64,000 nucleotides of DNA from assembly GCF_002994745.2 (NCBI RefSeq), contig NC_037090.1:25967501-26031500 (forward strand), given 5' to 3'. A model generated the notes under the pieces. That model saw only the letters and a program-made list of their open reading frames with translations, was not told the DNA's origin and ran no database searches. Source of the DNA: Rosa chinensis. Its lineage: Eukaryota; Streptophyta; Magnoliopsida; Rosales; Rosaceae. A program made the position numbers and the translations under genes. Shown here in pieces: positions 36,299 to 47,377 of this stretch. Within the stretch, counting starts at the first letter, position 1. Each line of letters begins with the position of its first letter.

Positions 36299-38434
36299 GA
36301 TTTTGTACTAAGGACTAGGAATATACCGACCATGACTTGAGAGGGTTTTGTGGAACTCTTCTAGGACATGTACGTTCCTGCTCCAGTAAAGGGAGATGTT
36401 GGAGATTGACTTCATTTCTCAGGGTAGGCCCTGGAAAAAGGCAGAGGACTCATCAGAAGACTTCAACTGGTGCAGCCGCTGAACTTAGCTTGACTACACT
36501 CGTTGGGCAAGTGGCGCCCTTGAGATGTTTCAGAATAGGAGGTCTTAGCAGTTATTAGTCCTTAATTTTAGTGAAGCATTGCATTTCTGGACATTTGTTT
36601 TATGTTTGGTTTGGCTCAGATGATTCTAGCTAGATCTCTGTGTGACTTGACTTCTTAGGTGTTTTTGAGAATGATTTGTTTTGGTGATGCATCTTTAAGA
36701 TTGTGGTGTTGGACCTTTACTTTATATCAGGCGTTAGACTCTTGTGTGTGACTTTCTGTTGTAGAGTGTTGTGGTGAGTGATAGGTTGCGTGTTGCATCC
36801 TTCTTTGTTGTGGCATTAGAGATTCCCTACCACGTTGATCGTGTACGTGTAATGCCATGTGATGATTTATGTATGGATTGGTTGAGGCTAGCTTAGCCTG
36901 ATTTTATGTTATGAGGTGGTAGAACACTTATTGAATTGTGATGCATACTCTATTGTCTTTATGAATGAGTTTCTATGCGGTTTTGGTGCGTGGAAAAAAA
37001 AAAATTGTAGTGACTTCGTGAAATGATGATTGTGAAGGAATGTGGTATTCTTGATTTGAGTTGAGAGGCAAGTTTCTTTTTCAAATTCATGTAGTGTTAG
37101 AGTTGAATTATCGGTGAAGTGATACAGATACTGTTGTGAGTACAGGATTCTGGACTGTTGTGTTGTCAGTGTGATGTGCCGCAATTGCAGACTGGTGATT
37201 CATGAAATGTTTGAACTATCACCAAGTTGAGTAGTAGAGTGTTGAAGTGTGGTAATGCTATGTATTGTACTTGTATCAGATGTTTGGCCTAGACAATGTC
37301 TTAATTTGAGGATTTAAGACCGCTCTAGAAGCTACGAGGAATTACTCTAAGTGTGACAGCGTCATTCTACCTGTGGATTGATCGAGTTATGTTCACGATA
37401 TTTTTTTTTTAACTTCAAAGTGAAGTAAGACTGGGGTCTGTCGAACCTGTTACGACGTTGGTGAGAGGTGGAGATTTGGTGTTTAGTTTTGCTCTATCTC
37501 TTAGAGTTTTGTGGTACGAAAATTATTGTTGTGCCTTGACTGAAGAAGAAGTCTACGATGGATCCAGTAGAAGTGATCATGGTATTGTTGGAGTTGATAT
37601 TGATGCGACCTTGTTGATGTTAGGCTTGTATTCTAGACGGGACTACAATACAACATTGAGCGAAGGATTTGACTTGATTACAAATTGGCAAGATCATCGT
37701 GATGAGAGCAATGTTATTTAAGAGCTAGAGGTAGAAATGAGGATGTGTTAATTGTCCCTGGACAACCAGTATTTCGTTATCAATGTCTGAGGTTAGATAC
37801 TAATATAAGCAGCAGCATGTTCCTAAGACTGCTTTTGGGACTATGTATGGACATTTTAAATTTTCATCATGTCTTTTAGTCTAATCAATGCGCCTGCTAC
37901 CTTCATAGAATTGATGAACCACATGTTCAATCCTTAATTGAATACGTTCGTGGATGATATCTTAATTTATTTCAAGTCTTTTGAGGATCATGATAAGCAT
38001 ATTCAAATTGTTCTACAGGTTTTGAGAAAGGGAAAGTTTGATGCTAAGTTTGAGAAGTGCGAGTTTTGACAAGAATGGGAAGTTTGCACAAAGATTGTCA
38101 GACCTTTTTCAGATTTTGTGAAGGTTGGAGAATTGGCATATAGGCTTGCCTTATCCCCTAGTATGTCTAGTGTGCAAAATGTTTCTGTGTGTTCATGCCG
38201 AGGAAGTATATCCATGATAAATCACTTGTAATTGATCATGGTGTGATCGAGGGGAAAGCGGATGTGACATTTGTTGTCGAATCTATTCATTTCTGGATAG
38301 GTTGACAAAGCAACTTTGAAGGAAGTAAGTAAATTGGTCAAGGTTAGAGTGAGTTTGAAGAACGAGGTTTTCACATCCGTTGGTGGACTAGTGTACACAA
38401 ATTTCGGGACGAAATTTCTTTAAGGAGGGTAGAT
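36299..38434 (+). pseudogene. Ty3/gypsy internal region, heavily deleted gag-pol
   Basis: Around 37868-38070 the conceptual frames give LINAPATFMELMNHMF, then (after a stop and frame change) FVDDILIYFKSFEDHDKH and FDAKFEKCEF. These are the reverse transcriptase core of plant gypsy elements, with the catalytic pair DD intact. At 38120-38250 a segment VGELAYRLALSPSM..and the RKYIHD-like end follow directly, which belong to the integrase C terminus. RNase H and the integrase core are therefore deleted. The end gggacgaaatttctttaag, then ggagggtagat, is the canonical polypurine tract. Not capable of coding a working protein. Confidence 0.8.
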
Positions 38435-39689
38435 TGTAATACCCTGAAAGTTAGTTATTAAATTCTTGGAATTTCCATAAATTAGTAAAGTGTTCAACAA
38501 TTTCATGGTTCGTGGGTGGAGCAAAAACGTTTTGTACAAATTTTTATTCGAAACACAACATTATAGGGGGGTCACGAAGTTCGACTTTTTGTATGTTGGG
38601 TTTCTTCAAAAACTTCCTTCATGAAATTTGTGAGGCATCGAAACGAGTTCACGGATATGTGGAACACGAAAATCGGAGTTCGTATGAAGAAGTTACGACC
38701 ATCGGAAAAAGTTTCAATTTTAGTATAAATAGAAAAAAAATTCTGAAAATTTCATAATTTCCAAAAAGAAAATTTTCCAGAAAAATCCGGAAACTCTCTC
38801 TCCCAGCCCTCGACATGCGCTATGACCCGGCGACCCGACCGGGCTGAATCTCCTTATTCCGGTGGCCAACAACAGCAAACTTAGCCTAGAGGGACACGCC
38901 TTGGCCTCCTCTTCCTCCCCATGGCGGCGGCTTACTCCGGCACGCACCCCAGATAGAGATCAAACACCGGAAAGGGTGGCGGCGGCTGACTCGACTTCAT
39001 CTTCTTTTTCCTGCAACTTCACTGCTCGAGACCAACCATTTTGGAATCATCTCCTCCTTTAGATCACATCCATACCAACCTTGAAGTACGATTCAAACTG
39101 TGATGGAAAAGATCGGGAATTGAAGTTCAACGGTGGAGGTTTCTCTAGCTTGCAAATGTGATATCTATCGATTTAGCCTAACTGGACTTAGCTCCAGGTA
39201 TGAAAGTTGATCCTCTCTTCAATATATACATGTTGGACGGCTTGATTTACCTATTGTGGAGGTTGACCCGGCAGCGCGTGGGACCCACGTGCAGCGACAC
39301 GTGGCAGCGCGTCCGGCCGAGATTATTGATTTTGTTATCAAGGTGATCACCTGCTCGTCGATACGAGTGTGTTGATATATCATGAGGTCATATTGTGAAA
39401 AAGTGATGCATGATAGATTTACGTAATTTTGGTTTATCTTGATTTTCGATCCGTGAGGATCAGACCATCCGATTGACTTGCAGTTTTGATATATTGATCG
39501 TAGAAGTGTTTCGATGACTTTGCGCAGTATAGATGAACATCCAACCATTGCATCTTTGAATAAATGTGAAAAGACAATTCAAAAGGGCAATCCGTGAGGC
39601 TCCAACTGTTGGATCGTCGTATTATTTGGTGAAGATGATCCTAAAGGTGATCTATAAAGATCTGATCGTCAGATCGTAGTAAAAACTTG

Positions 39690-39990
39690 TGAAGATGATT
39701 CTAATTGAGATCCGTGAGGATCCAACTTTGGATCGTCATATAATTTTGAATGGATGAGCCTACATGCAATCTGTGAAGATCTGACCATTGGAAAGTCGTA
39801 TAATTTTGAGAGGATGATCCTACATGCAATCTGTGAAGATCCGACCGTTGGATCGTCATATAATATTGAGAAGATGATCCTACATGTGATCCGTGAAGAT
39901 CTGACCGTTGGATCATCGTATAATTTTGAGAAGATGATCCTAGAAGCGATCCATGAGGATCAGACCGTTGGATTGTTGTATATTTGTGTT
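39690..39990. repeat. 60-bp tandem repeats within the LTR
   Basis: About five diverged units of 60 bp, each of the form gatccgtgaagatc-ygaccgttggatcgtcgtata-attttgagaagatgatcctacatg. Each unit has an inner palindromic tendency (gatcc..ggatc). The minus strand is open across the array only because the unit is a multiple of three. Related degenerate units occur at 34785-35050. Confidence 0.85.
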
Positions 39991-40300
39991 TTGTGATTTG
40001 TGTGCTAAGTTGAGACCGTATCTGATTAGGTGCTTCACGGAATTGTATTGGGCGAATGTTTTGTGTTTGTGTGAACTTGGCTGTTAAAGAAAACGCAGCT
40101 GGAATCATAGGTGAGTGAATCTCATGTGGTTCATTTACGAATTGAGTTTCATTATTTTACATTTAATCGCTAAATTGTGAAAATTATTTTATGGAAATAA
40201 ATATTTGTTTTAAATTATATGGACTTGTTCAACTACAGTTCATGGGTAAGTAGAATGAGATTTTAATTATAAAAATGAATTTCTCACTTTTCATGAGAGT

Positions 40301-40366
40301 AGACTATAGTTGGTATTCATTCTCAAAAAAAAAAAAAAAAAAAAAAAAAAGACTATAGTTGGTATT
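40301..40366 (+). mobile_element. Minimal retroposition scar: 7 bp plus A-tail with target duplication
   Basis: The 17-bp repeat agactatagttggtatt occurs at 40301-40317 and again at 40350-40366. Between the copies is only cattctc and about 26 A. The corresponding place in the left LTR-like block (about 35388) has one uninterrupted copy. This is what an extremely 5'-truncated LINE-driven insertion leaves behind. Confidence 0.8.
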
Positions 40367-40733
40367 AGTAGGCATTCCTGAGTGGATGACTATGTATAGA
40401 TATATTTACGTGAAATATATATCTCGATAGCGTGGTATTGTGCGAAGTAATAATGGTGATTCTGTGTATTATTATTATTACGAGCACTTATTTTCTGCGA
40501 GAATACAATATATTATGTAATTGTTGATTTTATTGTGAGAAAGAGTACTTGAGTTTTGGAGTAATAATTTGAGTCATATAGGACTTTTAAATATTTTCGG
40601 TCTATGGATCTAGTGTCACATGATTTAGTGTGAGTTGCTTGATTTATTTATTTATCTACCTTTTTCATTGATTTCTTTATTTATTTTTCAAAAAAATTAG
40701 AAAAAGACTGCATTTTGTCGTTTTTGATGAAAG

Positions 40734-40875
40734 CGGTTAGAGTACGCGGATCGGGTAGGTGGCCCAATGCAATACAATGGCCCAATTTGGAAAAGGGTAA
40801 AACAGTCAATTTAACCTGGTGCAAACGAATTTCCGTTCTGTAAGAGTTGAGAGTCTTGGCTTCTCGATGTTGGAA
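40734..40875 (+). promoter_or_regulatory. OEP16-3 promoter, copy 2 of the duplicated promoter
   Basis: cggttagagtacgcggatcgg..gtaggtggcccaa through ggtgcaaacgaatttcc matches 26082-26145 plus 26471-26525 at the C53 gene. Two ggcccaa (site II) boxes lie at about 40762 and 40782; the second arises from a short internal duplication absent from copy 1. Site II boxes are known to drive genes for mitochondrial proteins. The MITE of copy 1 is absent here. Confidence 0.75.
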
Positions 40876-41511
40876 GTGTAGTACCTAGCTCTCTCTTTCT
40901 CTCTCTCTCCGCCTCGAAGGTAAGTTGTTCTTCTCTGATGGGCTTCTGTTTCCGTTTGGGCCTCTTTCATGGATTCATATATATATATTCCTCGATCATA
41001 ATGATTTGCTTATTTGGGGTTTCATTTCATCAATCATTTTATGCTTTGTTGAAATTGGATCTGCATTTTGTGTGTTCCAATTTCTGGGTTCGATGAGTTA
41101 AGAAAATTAGGGGTTTTGGGAATTTTTTTGTTTCGTTGGATTTATAAATGTAGTGGTTAAAAGAAGCATGCTTGGATTCTTGCTCTTATACTGGAATTGA
41201 CTACCGGAAAAATGGCCTGTTCTGGGCAAAGTAGAGCTTTATTCATTCTCCTTTCGATACATTGCGATTCGCAACTTCACTTTTCCTTCTTTTTAATGGG
41301 ATTTAGATTTGTGTCCCAAGTGCATTTGTTTGCTACTGTGGAAGAGTTTTTCTTTGAGAAATGAAATTTCGGTGCTTACAGAGATATTGTTAATGCCGAT
41401 CGAGGGAAATTATAATTCAAGTGAATAGAGTAGAGAGGAAAACAGATTGTATATTCTGATGTACGTATCTTTGGCTTGCAGTTTCGGTCGGTACATATAT
41501 AGGAAACAGTC

Positions 41512-43800
41512 ATGGATGGGTTGGACCCCGCAGAGCGTAGGTATTTGGAGGATGAGGATACTCCTACTATGAAGACAATTAAGGGTGCAACAACTGGATT
41601 GGTTGCCGGAACTATTTTTGGGACCATAGTTGCTACCTGGTATGATGTGCCTCGTGTTGAGAGAAGTGTAGCTCTTCCAGGGCTGATAAGGACCCTGAAG
41701 ATGATGGGAAACTATGGGATGACATTTGCTGCAATTGGGGGAGTTTACATCGGTGTGGATCAGCTTGTGCAGCATTATAGGTCGAAGAGAGACTTTGTAA
41801 ATGGAGCTGTCGGAGGTTTTGTTGCTGGATCAACTATTCTAGGTTACAAAGGTGAAGATCCTTTTTATGCCTAATTTTTTTCAAACATTTAAATCCCGCT
41901 GCTATGAGTGGTTTTGTCAGCAATTATTGCTCATGTTCATGACTAAATGCTTCTTCAGACATCATCTCATTAAATAATCATGTTATTCTGTTAGCCAATT
42001 TGGGAAATGCTCCCCAAAATAGGGTTTCTTCTTTAAACCTAAGATTTCTTTTCAATATTTACTGTCAGAGTAAGTCAAACCTTTTCTTGGGGTTATTTTT
42101 TCAATTTTTTTTTTTTCCAAAGGTTTCATGTAAGGTCTTTACAAATGGTTTAGTTCGGTTTGGTTTTAACCTGACAAGACAGGATCAAGGCGTTACTTTG
42201 GCACTTTAGTATCTAGAGATGAAAATTTCTTTCACTTATGCTTGTCATACACTCAGAAATGAAAGTGGCACTTATTCTGACGCTTTCGCTGATTACATAT
42301 TCAAAATTTATTTGATCCTGCTACTAAATATCTATGAGATATCAGTTTCCAAATTAAAAAAATGGCACGTCACTGGTAAAATTTATTTGCCGCTGACTAT
42401 AACAATGTCAGTCTGTCAGCTTTTCAGCTAGATGACTGTAGAACATGATAAGTGAGTACAGTAGGTTTTGTATCACTCACCCTTGATAATCAGATATGTG
42501 AGGATGATGATGTTAGATGTATTATGTGTGTTTGGTTCCTTTCCGTAACTGTGTAAATGATCTAGGTTATCTGTTTGTTCATGTCATACAAATGTCTTCA
42601 AAGCATAAGAACTATCTACTTTGCTGGAAGAAAAAGACTTCTGGAAGCACTCCATTTCCTGAAGCCTTTTGGTTGTACTTTTTGTTTATGAATTGTCCAA
42701 CTACCACATGGCTGCTAGGACTACTTTAATATATGGATGGAGGATTTAATGGAACTTGGAGAATCTTAGTAGGGTCACTTTCTCAGTACTTACTACTCAG
42801 TTCAACAAAGGTTACAGGATCTTCTAGGAAAAGAAACTTATTTGATTAAGGTTTGAACTTCATTAGATGCATAGTGTTTTTATTTGGTTTTGTCATCAAC
42901 TTTATCACTTGAAACAGTCCTTCTGGCTGCAATGACATGTAGACAGCCATTTATATTATAGTCTAGTGTTAGCACTTGAGGATCATCAGCTCCTAATTTG
43001 TGCAAATTGTAGTAGCTGGAAGCATACTGATGGCTCAACTAGCCCTTTTTGACTAGTTTCCACATGACATACCAAGTATTCTAGAGCTGATATGAGCCAT
43101 TCATTGTACTTCCAACAAGCATCTGAAAAGAAAAAGAAAAAAAAAGTACTTTTAGCTAAAGGTCCAACACTTATTTATAGATTAAAGAGGGCTGCTGATA
43201 CTGTCCTTATCTACTTGTTGAATTTGAACAGCATATATCGAGTTTTCAACTGTGTTTCTAATTTATTAGCCCAGTATCATCAAGATAGATCAATTTCTTT
43301 CTAGTAACAACCAAGAGGGATTAGTTTTTAAGAATTTAAACATCCTGTTGTCTGAGAATCACACTATAAAGAATTCCCACTTTCAGCCCATGCAGAAATA
43401 CCCTGTAGATCTCCCATGCATGTGAAGAATTTGCACTTCGTATGCAACTATTGTTTCCAGTCAATGAGGATTTTTCATATATTAGTTGCTATTCAATTGG
43501 ATTGTAGAGTATTCAGAGTTGACCAGTATATTACATGATGATTCAAGACTTCAGACCTTAGTTTCTAAATTGACATTTAATGTGTTAGAGGGAAGATGTA
43601 CTCATAAACCGGAAATGTATTCAATTATACTAAGTGCTGCCCATTTTATAGGAAGGAGCATTCCAACTGCAATTTCTGCTGGAGCAGCCTTGGCAGTCAC
43701 TTCTGCACTCATTGATGCTGGGGGTCAGACCACAAGAATTGATAACGGCAAGGAGTACTATCCTTACACCACCAAAAAAAGATCCACTGCTGATTCATAA
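41512..43800 (+). CDS. OEP163: OEP16-3 / complex I B14.7 subunit (Tim17/22/23 family)
   Basis: Coding exons 41512-41851 and 43652-43800 (489 nt, 162 aa). A 5' UTR exon ends at 40919, and an intron in the leader runs 40920-41481. The protein begins MDGLDPAERRYLEDED and contains DVPRVERSVALPGLIRTLKMM, GVYIGVDQLVQHYRSKRDF and GGFVAGSTILGY in exon 1. Exon 2 gives GRSIPTAISAGAALAVTSAL and the tail EYYPYTTKKRSTADS. Several glycine-rich membrane segments are visible, as in the Tim17/22/23 superfamily. The plant family was named for a plastid envelope pore, but this member is also identified as the B14.7 subunit of mitochondrial complex I. Intron 2 is about 1.8 kb without a recognised element. Length matches the family (about 159 aa). 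Confidence 0.95.
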
Positions 43801-44723
43801 ACTCACCAATGATTTGCTGTCAGAGGAAGATATTGGCGAGCTAATGAAAACAGCACTTTTTCTTGAATTGGCGGTATTTCTGGAGATGTAATCATACTCT
43901 TAGCTCTCTTCTTCTGCTGTTTAGAGTTAAGTTTTTGACCTTGAATGGATGTTTTGAATAAATTTGTTAGTTTGCCCTACTGTTGAAATATTTTCATAGT
44001 ATATGTTGGTGGAAATATATATTGTTCTGTACGAGGGGTATTGCAATAATTACAGTGGTTCTTATTTTAATTCTTGAGAGTTGGGGCTCTGTTCTTAGTT
44101 TTTGGTCAAAGAGAGTTGGGCCGTGCTGGTGCTATTTCAGTATTTTCGCCATAACATTTTGCAACAAAGATAGTGGTTGAAACTGTGTTTTGTGAACCCA
44201 GCTTTGAATACAAGAGAAATAGGGTTCAGATTCAGATTTGTGCCTCTTAAGTTCGAAAAGGTTCAATTTAAAATTACTCCCAAATATTCACCTCCTTCCT
44301 ATTCCCCTTCAAACCTGATCTCTCTGGACATGTGATATTGAGATATTCCCTTGCAATGGCTACCAAGGCAAGTTCACAAAGCCCTACAACTTTGATATTT
44401 CGGCCAGAGGCCTCGAGAAAAAGCCTCAGTCACTGTGTTTACTCGCCGAGATCATCAAGGGCTGTGAGTGGAAGAATCCTGGGCGTCGACTCATTTTTAG
44501 TTCTAAATTGTTGCTTGATTGTCAGATAACAATTTCAGATTTAGAAAATTAATTAGCAATGAAATTACGTATTATTATTAATATTTTTTTATTGCATCAA
44601 CAAACTCAAATTACAACAATGAGTTTTTCGTAATTCGAACTCACAAGCTCCCAGACTAAGCCAAATATGGTAATGGGCAAATTTTGTATTACTTTCAAAA
44701 CAAGTTTCACTAAATAAAAGAAA
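43801..44723. other. 3' flank of OEP16-3 and unassigned DNA
   Basis: A plant-type 3' UTR follows the stop codon. A frame at 44332-44529 shows Ser/Arg-rich sequence and no family resemblance. No gene is supported. Confidence 0.45.
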
Positions 44724-44958
44724 ATGACGGAAATGCCAAAATCTGATGAAGGAAAATGAATGTGACCCTATTGTAATCATAGTTTGAACAGAGGAGTATT
44801 ATTGTAAAACCATACAGCATAGCCGTACAAATTGAATAGAATGACGGAAATGCCGAAATCTGATGAAGGAAAATGAATGTGACCCTTTTGTAATTATAGG
44901 TTGAAAAGAGGAGTATTATTGTAAAACCAAACAGCATAGCCGTACAAATTGAAAAGCG
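44724..44958. repeat. Two-copy 117-bp tandem repeat upstream of the FBD gene
   Basis: Units 44724-44840 and 44841-44957, starting atgacggaaatgcc and ending acaaattgaa, differ at a handful of positions. They lie immediately upstream of the leader exon of the FBD/LRR gene (about 44985), so a regulatory element may be doubled. Confidence 0.9.
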
Positions 44959-46980
44959 GGCTTATATTGGCGGCAACAAGATCATTCAAGGTTAGCAGAG
45001 TCGGTTCTCATTTGTCTCAGAGAGTTAGAGAGCTCAAGATTTTCAGAGACGAGGACGAAGTAGTGGAGAAGATCAAGATTCGAGTCATTTCGATTTCACC
45101 TGGTGAGTACTTGTTTTGAATCTGAGATTGAAACATATATAATCCTCTGGAAATAGTACAATTTACACGGTCGAAAGTGATTTTTAGGGTTCGATTGAGC
45201 ATTCTTTTAGAATTTGACATAATGATTCTTCTTAAACTTTGCGTCGATGTGCTAGGGTTTGATGAACTTGCAAAAACGTGAGGTTTGAATTTATGTAGAC
45301 TTTCTTGTTGCTTCGTGAATGCTACATGGAATCTGAACCTGAGGCTCAAGTGTTTGGGCGTAAATTGAAGATTTGAATTATAGAAATATGTTAACAATTG
45401 TGATTTTACAGTCGGTATATAAAATTAGCAATTGAGGTATTCGATTTGTGATATTTGTATAGAAATGCTACGAGGCACTTCATGCTTGGAAAAGAAACAG
45501 GATTATGGTGTATGACCAGTGCCATTCAAGGTCGTTTTAGGTGTAATTTTGTCTTGTATCTCATCATAATGAAATGCTAACTTGATAAATGCAAGATTGG
45601 GAGGCAGACGAAGCTTAATACGATCTGACTTGCCAGTATATACTATGTAGTAATGATGCAAGTATGGTTGTGTTACATCTGTATGAACTGTGTCCTAGAG
45701 CATCTGGATTTCTGCCTAGAATTTTAATGAGGAAGGAGTAGAAAACTTTGGCAATGGCCCAATTATTTGTAAACTATAAGAATGTTTATCAGATAGTTAA
45801 CCTTCTCAGGTAATAGTAAGTAATTCTAGACACTATAAAGTGTGAAAGATCTCTGGAGTTGGTCAGGATTACTTTCCCCTCATTTGATGATTTCACAATG
45901 CAATTTAGTGGCCGGATGGCAAAGGAACTGGAAACATTAATTGATTGCTTTAGGTAGTTTTACTTCTCATTGACCAAATTTCATTAATATAATACCAATG
46001 TTGACCTTCTGACTGTTCTGAACAAAGATTCATTACAATGGTAGTGTTTATCACTATTATTTCTTGTTTCCCAGTATAACATAAGAAACATGATTAGCAA
46101 ACAAGTATAGTAAGCATTACTCTTTCTTAACTTATTAGGTGAGATCGCTTTTGGTATAAGTATACTCACTGCCATAAATTATTATAATTGTGCTAAATTG
46201 TTTCAACACAAGATTATGAGGCATGATGATCAAGATGTTGGTAGTTTAGTACTACATTTGGTTAAGAAAGCTTTCAAGCTTGGAGAACTCTAAATTGGAG
46301 CACTTTGATAAGTATAACCTAAGACACCATTTATTAGGAAACTTATTAAAGTAGCAACTAGAAAAATTGTTATTGCAATTAATGTACCTTTTGTTAGGGA
46401 TATTGTTATCAACTGTTAGCATGTATCAACTACCTGTCTCTTTGTTATTTCCTTTCGAGCAATTAACTTGTAAAAGGATATTGTTATTTTGCATTTCAGC
46501 CTTTTTGATGTTGCTTTAGCTGTCTTCTCTGTTCTCTTTCCATGGACTGCTTCTCCACTTTAGACTTTCTAATTGAATTGTTCTTATTATTTTTTAAGCT
46601 TCACAAATGCATGGTCAACTTGCAATTTCTGAAATGTCGAGTCAATATTGGATAATTGATTGTTTGATTTAGATTTATTTTGCTTCATGTGAAATTATTC
46701 TGTAATATCTATTATAGCCTGTAATAGAATGCTATCTTGCTGTTCTGTCAATTCAACAAATGTAGGGCTTTGTATTTTTCTTTTAAATATTTGGAAAGCA
46801 GAAACAAGAATCTAAACCCGAGTCTCACATAGTATGGTTTGTTGTTTTTATATTTGGTTCTGGAAAGTGTTTGGGTTTACATTGAAGATCATTTATAGAC
46901 AGGTCTAATAGTTATGATTGTATAGTGGGAAGTCCCTGGAAGTCATTAGAAAAGTAGCAGAGGAAGAATTTACTCTTTTA

Positions 46981-47147
46981 GATTGTTTATAGCAATGCTA
47001 ACAATTCTCACTTGAGCTTCATAATAGGTAGATAAATAGGAGTCTGGTGTATCACTCTTGTAGATTGTTTATTGCAATGCTAACAATTCTCACTTGAACT
47101 TCATAATGGGAAGATAAATAGGAATATGGTGCATCACTATCTTGTAG
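46981..47147. repeat. Two-copy 82-bp tandem repeat in the leader intron
   Basis: gattgtttatagcaatgct at 46981 and gattgtttattgcaatgct at 47063 begin two diverged units, lying in the 2.26-kb intron (45103-47359) between the leader exon and the coding exons of the FBD gene. Confidence 0.8.
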
Positions 47148-47377
47148 GTCACTGTAGGTTTGAAATTTTGCAAGCTTGTAACTGTGAGATGTATTTCAAT
47201 TTCATATTGTTAACTTAGAAACTCTTCCACATATATTGTTGAACTTTCTTGTTGATCTATTTATGTCTGTGACTCTGTGTCTCAATGTTCACAGCATTGA
47301 GACAATTGGTTAGTTGTACAAAACTGTTGTTGTTTATGTATAAAACCCACTTTTTGCAGGCAATTGGTTAGTTCATC

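Larger units (their letters stand above)
38435..40700 (+). mobile_element. LTR-like block of a Ty3/gypsy element (right, truncated)
   Basis: It begins tgtaataccctgaaag right after a polypurine tract, so it is a genuine 3' LTR start. Similarity to the left block can be followed at cggagttcgtatgaagaagt (38673) against cagagctcgtataaagaag (34015), in the 60-bp repeats, and at actatagttggtatta (about 40350 against 35390). The block loses similarity near 40620-40700, before the typical tgtgata end, so its 3' end is missing. Confidence 0.6.

Noticed and set aside
39701..40108. Minus-strand 135-codon frame with repeated SDLHGSHVGSSSQ units
   Set aside because: It is open only because the LTR repeat unit is 60 bp, a multiple of three. 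No start context, no family.
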